Shown here in pieces: positions 17,093 to 27,558 of a stretch of 64,000 nt of DNA. Both the position numbers and the translations under genes were made by a program. The stretch comes from Cupriavidus pampae (GTDB lineage: Bacteria; Pseudomonadota; Gammaproteobacteria; Burkholderiales; Burkholderiaceae): positions 310,001 to 374,000 of the forward strand of contig NZ_CAJZAG010000007.1 in NCBI RefSeq assembly GCF_914271485.1, in the 5' to 3' direction. The number at the start of each line of letters is the position of its first letter. Position 1 is the first letter of the stretch. The notes under the pieces are model-generated. The model saw nothing but the letters and a program-made list of their open reading frames with translations, was not told the origin of the DNA and ran no database searches.

Positions 17093-17596
17093 ATGGCCCT
17101 CGATCATCGACTTTCGCTGGCCTGCGCGGTGCTGACCGTCAGCGACAAGCGCACGGCTGAGAACGATACCTCCGGCGATCTGCTCGCGCGGCTGCTTGGC
17201 GAGGACGGGCACCGCTGCGTGCGGCGCGCGATCGTGGCGGACAACCGCTACCAGATCCGCCGCGTGCTCAGCGACTGGATCGTCGCTGACGACGTGCAGA
17301 TCATCCTGACCAACGGCGGCACTGGTTTCAACGAGCGCAATTCGCTGCCCGAGGCGGTACAGCCGCTGTTCGATCGCGAGGTCGAAGGGTTTGGCGAACT
17401 GTTCCGCTCGCTGTCGTACCAGAGCGTCGGCGGCTCGGCGATCCAGTCGCGCGCGCTGGCCGGCACCGCCAACGGTCGCGTCATTTTCTGCATACCGGGT
17501 TCCGAAGACTCCTGCCTGACCGCCTGGAACGGGCTGCTGCGTACGCAGCTGGACAGCCGCACGCGGCCCTGCAACTTTGCGTCCGGCTTCCGCTAG
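17093..17596 (+). CDS. moaB: molybdenum cofactor biosynthesis protein MoaB
   Basis: 167 aa MogA/MoaB-family protein. It has TVSDKRTAENDTSGD near the start and the nucleotide/pterin-binding TNGGTGFNERN loop. MogA-type proteins adenylate molybdopterin; MoaB homologues act at the same step or are accessory. The length and the single domain match MoaB. It starts 15 bases after fdhD behind an AGGAG RBS and is followed 9 bases later by the MoeA-like gene. Confidence 0.88.
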   Translation: MALDHRLSLACAVLTVSDKRTAENDTSGDLLARLLGEDGHRCVRRAIVADNRYQIRRVLSDWIVADDVQIILTNGGTGFNERNSLPEAVQPLFDREVEGFGELFRSLSYQSVGGSAIQSRALAGTANGRVIFCIPGSEDSCLTAWNGLLRTQLDSRTRPCNFASGFR

Positions 17597-17605
17597 GAGC
17601 TTGCG

Positions 17606-18499
17606 ATGCTGAAGTTCGATGACGCCCAGGCCCGTTTTGCCGCGAGCGTGGCACCCGTGTGCGAGTCCGAATCGATCTGGCTGGAGCTCGCGCCCGGCCG
17701 CGTGCTTGCCAGCAATCTGGCCTCCCGTTCCGAAGAACCATTGCCCGCCGCGGGCACGCTGCTGCAGCCGGGCCATATCGCCGCGCTGGCCGCGCAGGGA
17801 TACGTCGAGGTCCCCGTGTTCCGGCTGGTCGAGGTGGCGCTGTTGCGCGTGGACGACGCTCCCACCGACGCGGCACCCGATGCCAATAGCCCGATGCTCG
17901 AGGCCCTCGTCCATTCGCTGGGCGCGGTGGTGCGTCGCCGGGGCCATGTGCCGGCGGAGGGCGCGCGCCTGCACGATGCGCTGGTCGATCTGATCGAGGA
18001 AGGCGAGTGCGATGTGGTGTTTGTCAGTGGCGCGCCACAGTTATTCGCCGGGGCGCTGGTCGCGGCCGGTGGCGAACTGCTGTGCCGGCAGGTCGACATG
18101 AACCCCGGCCGCGCGGTGCTGCTTGGCAAACTGCGGGGCCGGCCGCTGGTCTGCCTGCCCGCCGACGCGGCGGCCGCTTACGTGTCCTTTGTACTGCTGG
18201 TCACCCCGATGCTGCGCCGCATGCAGGGGCGGGCGCTGATTTATCCGCCGGTCAGCCGCGTCGAGCCGGATTTTTTCGTGCCGCACCATGGCGAAGGCGA
18301 CGCGTTCTGGCGTGTCGAGCGCGCCACCGCGGCCGATGGCACCGATTGGGTGCGTGCCGCGGTACGCGCCGATAGCCAGCCCGATGCCTCCGTGGCCACG
18401 CTGGGTGACGCATCGGGTCTGGTGCGCATCGCCCCGCATATGTCCGGGAGGACACAAGGCCGCGTTCCGTATTACGATCTCAGCCGTTGGCTTTGCTGA
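17606..18499 (+). CDS. divergent, shortened MoeA/gephyrin-like protein
   Basis: 297 aa, against about 400 aa for MoeA. The region around residues 125-200 follows the MoeA fold (CDVVFVSGAPQLF..., then NPGRAVLLGKLRGRPLVCLPADAAAAYVSF read in parts). But the canonical DNSAMDGYA, GGVSVGDYD and LPGNP motifs are missing or degraded. It therefore probably cannot insert molybdenum in the standard way. No frameshift is visible: the frame is open from an AGGAGC-preceded ATG to a clean stop, so it is a divergent gene, not a pseudogene. A chaperone role for the neighbouring molybdoenzyme is possible. Confidence 0.7.
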   Translation: MLKFDDAQARFAASVAPVCESESIWLELAPGRVLASNLASRSEEPLPAAGTLLQPGHIAALAAQGYVEVPVFRLVEVALLRVDDAPTDAAPDANSPMLEALVHSLGAVVRRRGHVPAEGARLHDALVDLIEEGECDVVFVSGAPQLFAGALVAAGGELLCRQVDMNPGRAVLLGKLRGRPLVCLPADAAAAYVSFVLLVTPMLRRMQGRALIYPPVSRVEPDFFVPHHGEGDAFWRVERATAADGTDWVRAAVRADSQPDASVATLGDASGLVRIAPHMSGRTQGRVPYYDLSRWLC

Positions 18500-18555
18500 G
18501 GGCGCCCCGGGGGGGTGCCGGCTGGCCATCCATTCAGGCGAAAGGCTGACGGGCG

Positions 18556-20001
18556 GTGAATCTATACGAGAAGCTTGCGACGGATATCGAGGCGCTGGTG
18601 CAGCAGGGGGTATTGCTGCCCGGCGAGCGGATTCCGTCGGTACGGCAGGCCAGCCAGCATCACCGGCTCAGCATCACCACCGTGATTCGCGCGTACGTGC
18701 TGCTGGAAAGCCGCGGCATTATCGAAAGCCGCCCCCAGTCGGGCTACTTCGTGCGCGCCCGGCGCGAGGAGCCGGTCGTCGAGTTGCGGCCATCGCGGCC
18801 TGACCCACGGCCGTCGGCGGTGGATGTCAGCGGCATGGTGCTGTCGACGCTGCGCTCGATCCGCTCCGACGATGCGATCGCGCTCGGGTCGCCGTATCCC
18901 GATCCCACGCTGTTTCCATGGCAGCGCATCAACCAGTACGCCAACAATATCGGTCGCCGCTACGCGACATGGAACGTGCTCGACGATCTGCCGCCGGGCC
19001 AGCCGCAACTGATTCGCCAGATCACGCGGCGCTATCTCGAGAACGGCTACACCATCGACCCCAACGAACTGATCATCACGATTGGCGCCACCGAGGCGAT
19101 CAACCTGTGTCTGCAGGCGGTGGCCAAGCCCGGTGACGCGATTGCGGTGGAGTCGCCGACGTATTACGCGATGCTGCATGCGATCGAGCGGCTGGGTATG
19201 CGTGCGGTGGAAGTGCCGACCGATCCGGTGGAGGGTATGGACCTGCCGTCGCTGATGCGCCTGATCGAGGAGCGCGGCATCAAGGCGTGCATGGTGATGC
19301 CGAACTTCCAGAATCCGCTCGGGTTCCAGATGTCCGACGAGCGCAAGCGGCAGCTGGTGGCCTTGCTGACCGAGAAGGACATTCCGGTCATCGAGAATGA
19401 TGTGTATGGCGAGCTGTATTACGGCGATGCGCATCCCACCTCGCTGAAGGCGTACGACACCGCTGGCATCGTGCTGCATTGCGCGTCGTTCTCGAAGACG
19501 CTGACCAACGCGTGGCGCATCGGCTGGGCGCTGCCGGGGCGGTATCGCGAGACGGTGGAGCGGCTCAAGTTCCTCAACACACTGACCACGCCCGCGATTC
19601 CGCAGCTTGCGATTGCCGAGTTTCTGAAGAACGACGGCTATGATTTTCATCTGCGGCGCGTGCGCAAGGCCTACGCGCAGCAGGCCGATATCATGGCTGC
19701 CGCCGTGCGACGCTTCTTTCCGCCCGGCACCAGCGTGTCGCGGCCCACTGGCGGTTACGTGATGTGGGTGCAGTTGCCCGAAGGCGTGGATGCCATGGTG
19801 CTGTATCACCTGGCATTGGAGCGCAAGATCACGGTGGCGCCGGGACATATGTTCTCGGCTGCGCCGACCTATACGAATTGCATCCGGCTCAATTACAGCG
19901 CGGCCTGGACGTCAGAGATCGAGGCGGCCGTCATCACGCTCGGCAAGCTTGTGGCGTCACTGCAGGCACGCACGGGGCCGGTGCAGGAGATGTCCGGATA
20001 A
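18556..20001 (+). CDS. MocR-type GntR/aminotransferase regulator
   Basis: 481 aa with a GTG start. Residues 1-75 are a GntR winged HTH (GERIPSVRQASQHHRLS...VIRAYVLLESRGIIESRPQSGYFV). The rest is a fold-type I aminotransferase domain with the PLP lysine in SFSKTLTNAWRIGW. Such proteins bind PLP or an amino-PLP adduct and usually act as regulators, as with PdxR or GabR. Some members of this branch may act as aminotransferases. It follows the molybdenum genes at a 56-base gap and precedes a small winged-helix gene, with which it may be co-transcribed. Confidence 0.88.
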   Translation: MNLYEKLATDIEALVQQGVLLPGERIPSVRQASQHHRLSITTVIRAYVLLESRGIIESRPQSGYFVRARREEPVVELRPSRPDPRPSAVDVSGMVLSTLRSIRSDDAIALGSPYPDPTLFPWQRINQYANNIGRRYATWNVLDDLPPGQPQLIRQITRRYLENGYTIDPNELIITIGATEAINLCLQAVAKPGDAIAVESPTYYAMLHAIERLGMRAVEVPTDPVEGMDLPSLMRLIEERGIKACMVMPNFQNPLGFQMSDERKRQLVALLTEKDIPVIENDVYGELYYGDAHPTSLKAYDTAGIVLHCASFSKTLTNAWRIGWALPGRYRETVERLKFLNTLTTPAIPQLAIAEFLKNDGYDFHLRRVRKAYAQQADIMAAAVRRFFPPGTSVSRPTGGYVMWVQLPEGVDAMVLYHLALERKITVAPGHMFSAAPTYTNCIRLNYSAAWTSEIEAAVITLGKLVASLQARTGPVQEMSG

Positions 20002-20023
20002 CGACTAGATGGGAGACAACAAC

Positions 20024-20335
20024 ATGGAAGATCAGACCCCTGCGGAAGAAACCGGCGGCGAAGACCTGGATCCGGCGGTCGCCGGCATTCTTCAGGTCCT
20101 GTGGACCGCCAGTCAGGAGACCGACGGCAAACGCTGGTCCCTTGCCCGCATCAGCAAGCGTGCCGCGGTCCAGATGAGCGTGCTGCGCCGCGTGCTGACG
20201 CAGCTCGAGCAACTGGAGCTGGCGGAAACGACGATGGACGAGGAAGGGCGCGGCACCGCGCACCTGACGGAGGAGGGCGAGGCACTGTGTGCCGAGTTAT
20301 TCGACGGCCAGGCCTCGCAGCTGACGCGGCATTAG
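20024..20335 (+). CDS. small winged-helix (MarR-like) protein of unknown function
   Basis: 103 aa. After an acidic N-terminus, residues 20-95 read as a winged helix: W.LARISKRA.VQMSVLRRVLTQLEQLELAE, then a wing and LTEEGEALCAEL. It probably binds DNA, but no known family is certain. The ATG at 20024 is preferred over the one at 20009 because GGGAGAC lies 8 bases upstream. It is 22 bases behind the MocR gene and ends 3 bases before the convergent oxidase gene. Confidence 0.65.
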   Translation: MEDQTPAEETGGEDLDPAVAGILQVLWTASQETDGKRWSLARISKRAAVQMSVLRRVLTQLEQLELAETTMDEEGRGTAHLTEEGEALCAELFDGQASQLTRH

Positions 20336-20338
20336 CGC

Positions 20339-21772
20339 TTAAACCACCTTCCCCGGATTCATCAGGCCACGTGGGTCAAACGTTTGCTTGACTGCCTTCA
20401 TCAACGCAAGCTCGACCCCACTCTTGTAACGCGCATTCTCCTCAAGCTTGAGCTGTCCCAGCCCATGCTCGGCTGAAATCGACCCCCCAAACCGATGCAC
20501 GCTATCGTGCACGATGCGATTGACCGTGTCCTGATTCGCCAGAAACGCATCATGATCCCCGCCCTCGGGCGGTGACACGTTGTAATGCAGATTGCCATCG
20601 CCAAGATGCCCGAACGTGACCATGCGCGCGCCCGGAAACACCGCCTGCAACAACGCGTCAGTGGTCTCGATAAAGTCCGCCACCTTCGAGATCGGCACCG
20701 CGATATCGTGCTTGATGTTCTTCCCTTCCTCCACCTGCGCCAGCGGAATATGCTCGCGCAAATTCCACAAATCACGCGACTGCTGCATCGATTCGGCCAC
20801 CACGGCATCGAGCACCACACCGGCCTCGAACGCCGCCGTCATCATGGTCTCGAAAATCGCCCGCGCATGCTCCTCGCTCTCGCTGTCCGACAACTCCAGC
20901 AACACAAGCTGCGGATACGGTTGCGCGAACGGATAGCGCAACTGCGGATAATGCCGCGTGACCAGCGTCATGCACAGCTCCGACATCAGCTCGAAGCCCG
21001 TCAGCATAGACCCCGCATGCGATTGCGCGATGGACAGCAGCGCCAGCGCATCGCGCGGACTCTGTAGCGCGGCCAGCGCGGTCACCCGCGCGCGCGGCGC
21101 CGGATAGAGCTTCATCACCGCGGCGGTGATGATCCCAAGCGTGCCCTCGGCACCAATGAACAGATCGCGCAGGTCATACCCGGTGTTGTCCTTGCGCAGA
21201 CCCCGCAGCCCCTCCCAGACCTCGCCAGTGGCCGTCACCACCTCGAGCCCCAGACACAGCTCACGCGTATTGCCATAGCGCAGCACGCCCGTGCCACCGG
21301 CGTTCGTCGACAGATTGCCGCCAATCGTGCAGCTACCCTCGGCGGCAAGACTCAGCGGAAACAACCGATCGTGCTCGCGCGCGGCATCCTGCAACTGCTG
21401 CAACACCACGCCTGCTTCCACGGTCACGGTGTTGTTCACCGGATCCACCTGCCGAATCCGATTGAGCCGCTGCAGCGACAGCACCACCACGCCACGCGCG
21501 GCCGCCTCGCCTGCCGCGGGCGTGGCCCCGCCGCACAAGCCCGTATTGCCACCCTGCGGCACGATCGCAAAATCATGCGCATGGCAGGCATGCACGATGG
21601 CGGCCACTTCCTGCGTGGTGCCGGGACGCAATACGGCCAAGGCATCGCCGGTATAGCGCTGGCGCCAGTCGGTCAGGTAAGAGGCCTTGTCCTCGGTCTC
21701 GGTCAGTACATGCTGCGCGCCGATGGCGGCACGGCACAGGTCGAGAAACGAATCGGGTTTCGCGGTGGGCAT
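20339..21772 (-). CDS. FAD-linked oxidase, GlcD/D-lactate dehydrogenase family
   Basis: About 477 aa. An N-terminal PCMH FAD domain (VPQGGNTGLCGGATP, GSCTIGGNLSTNAGG, GLEVVTATGEV) is followed by the GlcD C-terminal domain with the FGHLGDGNLHYNV metal site and SAEHGLGQLK. It oxidises a D-2-hydroxy acid such as D-lactate, glycolate or D-2-hydroxyglutarate, passing electrons to quinone or ETF. The start is taken at the ATG at 21772; another in-frame ATG at 21799 precedes a GGAGA sequence that could be the RBS for 21772. The gene is single, and its acid specificity is unknown. Confidence 0.88.
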   Translation of the reverse strand: MPTAKPDSFLDLCRAAIGAQHVLTETEDKASYLTDWRQRYTGDALAVLRPGTTQEVAAIVHACHAHDFAIVPQGGNTGLCGGATPAAGEAAARGVVVLSLQRLNRIRQVDPVNNTVTVEAGVVLQQLQDAAREHDRLFPLSLAAEGSCTIGGNLSTNAGGTGVLRYGNTRELCLGLEVVTATGEVWEGLRGLRKDNTGYDLRDLFIGAEGTLGIITAAVMKLYPAPRARVTALAALQSPRDALALLSIAQSHAGSMLTGFELMSELCMTLVTRHYPQLRYPFAQPYPQLVLLELSDSESEEHARAIFETMMTAAFEAGVVLDAVVAESMQQSRDLWNLREHIPLAQVEEGKNIKHDIAVPISKVADFIETTDALLQAVFPGARMVTFGHLGDGNLHYNVSPPEGGDHDAFLANQDTVNRIVHDSVHRFGGSISAEHGLGQLKLEENARYKSGVELALMKAVKQTFDPRGLMNPGKVV

Positions 21773-21799
21773 AAGAACGGTTGTCTCCGGATGGCGCAC

Positions 21800-24267
<2,468 letters not shown>

Positions 24268-24275
24268 CTTGCATG

Positions 24276-24612
24276 AGCGGCTACGCCGCTCGCCCTCACC
24301 CCCGGCCCCTCTCCCGCAGGGAGAGGGGAGCAAACAATAGGTAAGTTTGAATTCACCCTCTCCCCCGACCCCTCTCCCTGAGGGAGAGGGGAGAACACCG
24401 GGCGCAGACCGCGCGCATACCGCTGGTTCGCTCCCTGAGCTTGGGGGAGAGAGCGGAGCACCGATGGCGCAGGACCGTGGCGCAGACCGCGCCTATGCCG
24501 CCGGTTTGCTCCCCTCTCCCTTAGGGGAGAGGGGCCGGGGGAGTGGGGTATCAAATCCCTATTGTTTTGATTTGCTCCCCTCTCCCCCGGGGAGAGGGGC
24601 CGGGGGAGAGGG
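24276..24612. repeat. cluster of four GC-rich palindromic repeats
   Basis: Four copies of CCCCTCTCCC-loop-GGGAGAGGGG, with arms at 24306-24315/24319-24328, 24369-24378/24382-24391, 24511-24520/24525-24534 and 24577-24587/24589-24599. They vary in orientation and are linked by repeated GCGCAGACCGCGC...GGTTYGCTCCC segments. The same unit recurs near 43040, 43110 and 45290. They look like REP-type or miniature mobile elements, and they fold as strong hairpins between convergent genes. The last copy supplies the 3' end of the hydrolase gene. Confidence 0.85.
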
Positions 24613-25422
24613 CACTTTCCTTGCAAAGGCCGCCAACGCATCCAGCACCTCATCCGGCCGCTCCCCCATCAACGCATGCCCGCAAGGCACCGTGACCAGC
24701 GTCGCGTCGGCCATCCGCGCGGCCAGTGCCTGCGCGGCCTTCGGCGATGTCATCTGATCCTTCGTCCCCGTCACGAACAACGCCGGACACGACACGCCAG
24801 CCGCCGCCTCCTCGCCATGCGCATAGGCGTTGCACGCCGTGAAATCGGTATGAAACACATGCGCATCCGGATTGCGCCGCGCCACGCGTTCCATCAGCCG
24901 TTGGCTGCCACCATGCATCCACGCCCCGGGCCCGGGCGAAGATGGCTTGTTGGCAAGGCTCGATAACGACCACTGCGTGACCATCGCAATGGCTTCCGGC
25001 TCGCGATGTAGCGCGGCGTCGAGCAGCGCCTCGGAAACCTTCATCGGATACGCGGTCGCCAGCAAACCAATCCCACGCACCGCCCCCGCATGCCGCGCCG
25101 CGCATTCCAAAGCGATCAGCGACCCCATGCTGTGGCCAAACACCAGCGCCGGCGCAGTGACGCCCGCCGCGGCGACCAGCGCCATGACCCAATCCGCCAT
25201 CGCCTCGACCGTGGTCAACGGCGCCCCCGCGCTGCGATGATGCCCCGGCAGATCCACCGCAAGCACCGAGAACCCATGATTGGCAAACCAGCGCGTCTGC
25301 AACCCCCAGACGCTGTGATCGTTCTGCGCCCCGTGCACGAACACGGCACAGGGCAGGGTGGCGTTGAACGGCTTGCCACCGGTATAGGCATAGGCATTCT
25401 GGCCCTGAACGGTGAGTTCCAT
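24559..25422 (-). CDS. alpha/beta hydrolase
   Basis: 287 aa alpha/beta hydrolase with HG at residues 30-31, the nucleophile elbow GHSMGS (Ser near 97), a late Asp (TGTKDQMT) and catalytic His (PCGHALMGE), so the triad is complete. The substrate is unknown; esters of small alcohols or lactones are possible. The ATG shares one base with the stop of the upstream sulfhydrylase gene (TGATG), so the two are coupled. The last 17 residues (PSPPAPLP... to SKSKQ) are encoded by a dispersed palindrome and are not part of the fold. Confidence 0.87.
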   Translation of the reverse strand: MELTVQGQNAYAYTGGKPFNATLPCAVFVHGAQNDHSVWGLQTRWFANHGFSVLAVDLPGHHRSAGAPLTTVEAMADWVMALVAAAGVTAPALVFGHSMGSLIALECAARHAGAVRGIGLLATAYPMKVSEALLDAALHREPEAIAMVTQWSLSSLANKPSSPGPGAWMHGGSQRLMERVARRNPDAHVFHTDFTACNAYAHGEEAAAGVSCPALFVTGTKDQMTSPKAAQALAARMADATLVTVPCGHALMGERPDEVLDALAAFARKVPSPPAPLPGGEGSKSKQ

Positions 25423-26735
25423 CAGCGGCCTCCCTTAGCACCCGCGCCCATCGCGCGCTCGGCGGCCTTGAGGCCGCGCTTGAGATCGTCGATCAGATCG
25501 TCCGGATCCTCGAGCCCGATCGACAACCGGATCGTCCCTTCGCCAATCCCCGCCGCCTTGAGCGCGGCCGCATCCATGCGGAAGTGTGTGGTGGAAGCAG
25601 GATGAATCACCAGCGAACGCGCATCGCCCACATTGGCCAGGTGCGAGAACAACGACAGGCTTTCGATAAACCGCTGCCCCGCCACGCGATCCGCGCGCAG
25701 GTTGAAGCTGAACACCGCGCCGCAACCGCGCGGCAGCAATCGCCTGGCCAGCGCATGGTCCGGATGCGACTCCAGCTCCGGATAGGCCACCGCCTCGACC
25801 ATCGGATGCGCGGCGAGAAACGCCACCACGCGGCGCGTGTTGTCGACATGGCGCGCCATCCGCAGCGGCAGCGTCTCGATGCCCTGCAGCAGCTGCCACG
25901 CCGCCATCGGATTCATCGCCGCGCCAAAATCGCGCAGTCCCTCACGCCGCGCGCGCAACAGGAACGGTGCCACCGTGCTCTCCTCGGTGAACACCATATT
26001 GTGGAACCCCGCATACGGCTCGGAGAGTTCGGGAAAGCGCCCCGACGCATCAAAGTCGAACGTGCCACCTTCCACCAGCACCCCACCAATCGTCGTGCCA
26101 TGCCCACCCAGAAACTTGGTCGCCGAGTGATAGACCATGCCGGCACCATGGTCGAACGGACGCAGCAGATAGGGCGTGGTGAACGTGGAGTCCACCAGCA
26201 GCGGAATCCGATGATCCTGCCCAAGCTGCGCCACGGTCTCGATATCGAGCACATCCAGCCCCGGGTTGCCGAGCGTCTCGCCAAACAGCAGCCGCGTCTC
26301 GGGCCGGATTGCCGCACGCCACGCGTCGATATCGCGCGGATCGACGAACGTGGTCTCGATGCCAAAGCGGCGCATCGTGTAGTGCAACAGGTTGTGCGAG
26401 CCGCCATAGAGCGCCGACGACGCCACGATATGCGACCCCGCCCCCATCAGCGTGGCCACCGCCAGATGCAACGCCGCCTGCCCCGAGGCCGTGCCGATCG
26501 CCCCCGCGCCGCCCTCGAGCGCGGCCACGCGCTCCTCGAACACCGCCACGGTCGGGTTTGAAATACGCGAATACACGTGTCCCGCGCGCTCCATATTGAA
26601 CAGCGAGGCCGCGTGCTCGCTGTCGCGAAACACAAACGAGGTGGTCAGATGGATCGGTGTGGCACGGGCCCCGGTGGCGGGGTCCGGCGCGGCGCCAGCA
26701 TGCAGCGTCAGCGTATCGAAGCGGGTTCCGGACAT
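25422..26735 (-). CDS. O-acetylhomoserine sulfhydrylase (aminocarboxypropyltransferase)
   Basis: 437 aa PLP enzyme of the Cys/Met metabolism family. The PLP lysine is in YHSATKFLGGHGT. TASGQAALHLAV, YGGSH.L and GETLGNPGLDVLDIE match the MetY branch, and the length of about 430 is right for O-acetylhomoserine sulfhydrylases. It makes homocysteine or methionine precursors from O-acetylhomoserine and sulfide or methanethiol. The start at 26735 begins the conserved sequence MSGTRFDTLTLHAG. It is coupled to the alpha/beta hydrolase gene and is divergent from the CBS protein. Confidence 0.9.
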   Translation of the reverse strand: MSGTRFDTLTLHAGAAPDPATGARATPIHLTTSFVFRDSEHAASLFNMERAGHVYSRISNPTVAVFEERVAALEGGAGAIGTASGQAALHLAVATLMGAGSHIVASSALYGGSHNLLHYTMRRFGIETTFVDPRDIDAWRAAIRPETRLLFGETLGNPGLDVLDIETVAQLGQDHRIPLLVDSTFTTPYLLRPFDHGAGMVYHSATKFLGGHGTTIGGVLVEGGTFDFDASGRFPELSEPYAGFHNMVFTEESTVAPFLLRARREGLRDFGAAMNPMAAWQLLQGIETLPLRMARHVDNTRRVVAFLAAHPMVEAVAYPELESHPDHALARRLLPRGCGAVFSFNLRADRVAGQRFIESLSLFSHLANVGDARSLVIHPASTTHFRMDAAALKAAGIGEGTIRLSIGLEDPDDLIDDLKRGLKAAERAMGAGAKGGR

Positions 26736-26991
26736 GGGTGTCTCGCTAGTGGTTGTCTCCGGTGGGCATCCTAGCACCGGCGTACGGCGGCGCCATCGAG
26801 GGAAACGCGCACGTCGCACGTGGACGCACATCTGGAAGCGCAGTCTGGAAGGAATGCTCGCTTTACTTGATCGCCCGGTTTGGGCTAGCATCGCCGCATC
26901 GGACGGGCCTTTGCCGGCTTTTCCAGTGCATTTGCAAACAAACACGAACAAATCGATACAACGCTGCCTGCCGGCAGCCGCGGAGACCGTC

Positions 26992-27468
26992 ATGAAAGTC
27001 AGCGACATCCTTCAGATCAAGGGCAACACCTTGTACACCGTCAATCCGGACACGTCGCTGCTGGAAGCGGTCAACACCATGGCCGAGCACGATATCGGCT
27101 CGGTGGTGATCATGGAGTACGGCGAGCTGGTCGGCATGCTGACCTTCCGCGAGATCATCGAGACCCTGGCGAAGAATGACGGCACAGTCGGCACGCACAG
27201 CCTGCGCAAGATCATGGACGACGCGCCGCTGACCTGCACGCCCGAGACCGACGTCAATGAAGTGCGCCGCATGATGCTGGAGCGCCACACGCGCTATCTG
27301 CCGGTGCTCGACAACCGTACACTGATGGGCGTGATCTCGTTCTATGACGTCGCCAAGGCGGTGGTCGAGGAACAGAGCTTCGAGAACAAGATGCTCAAGG
27401 CGTATATTCGCGACTGGCCGGAAGAGCGGCCAGAGGAGCGCTCGGACGAGCGGACCGCGCAGCCTTAA
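26992..27468 (+). CDS. two-CBS-domain protein
   Basis: 158 aa made of two CBS domains (residues about 10-65 and 75-130) and a charged tail rich in Glu and Arg. The segments VNTMAEHDIGSVVIMEYGELVGMLTF and MLERHTRYLPVLDNRTLMGVISFYDV follow the CBS pattern. Such stand-alone proteins bind adenine nucleotides and modulate partner enzymes. The start is fixed by the conserved MKVSDIL opening. No partner gene is adjacent, so its target is unknown. Confidence 0.88.
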   Translation: MKVSDILQIKGNTLYTVNPDTSLLEAVNTMAEHDIGSVVIMEYGELVGMLTFREIIETLAKNDGTVGTHSLRKIMDDAPLTCTPETDVNEVRRMMLERHTRYLPVLDNRTLMGVISFYDVAKAVVEEQSFENKMLKAYIRDWPEERPEERSDERTAQP

Positions 27469-27558
27469 GCCCCCGCCTCGCCCCGCGCCGCGCCGCCAGG
27501 GAGGGCGGCGCCCGCGCCCGTCCCCGCGCATCATACGAAGCCATCCAGAAAGCCATCG

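Noticed and set aside
17606-18499. MoeA-like gene as a frameshifted pseudogene
   Set aside because: The frame is open with a good RBS and a clean stop, and motif loss is spread over the protein rather than at one point.
24276-24612. Insertion sequence at the repeat block
   Set aside because: No transposase frame or terminal inverted repeats flanking a gene; the units are short hairpins only.
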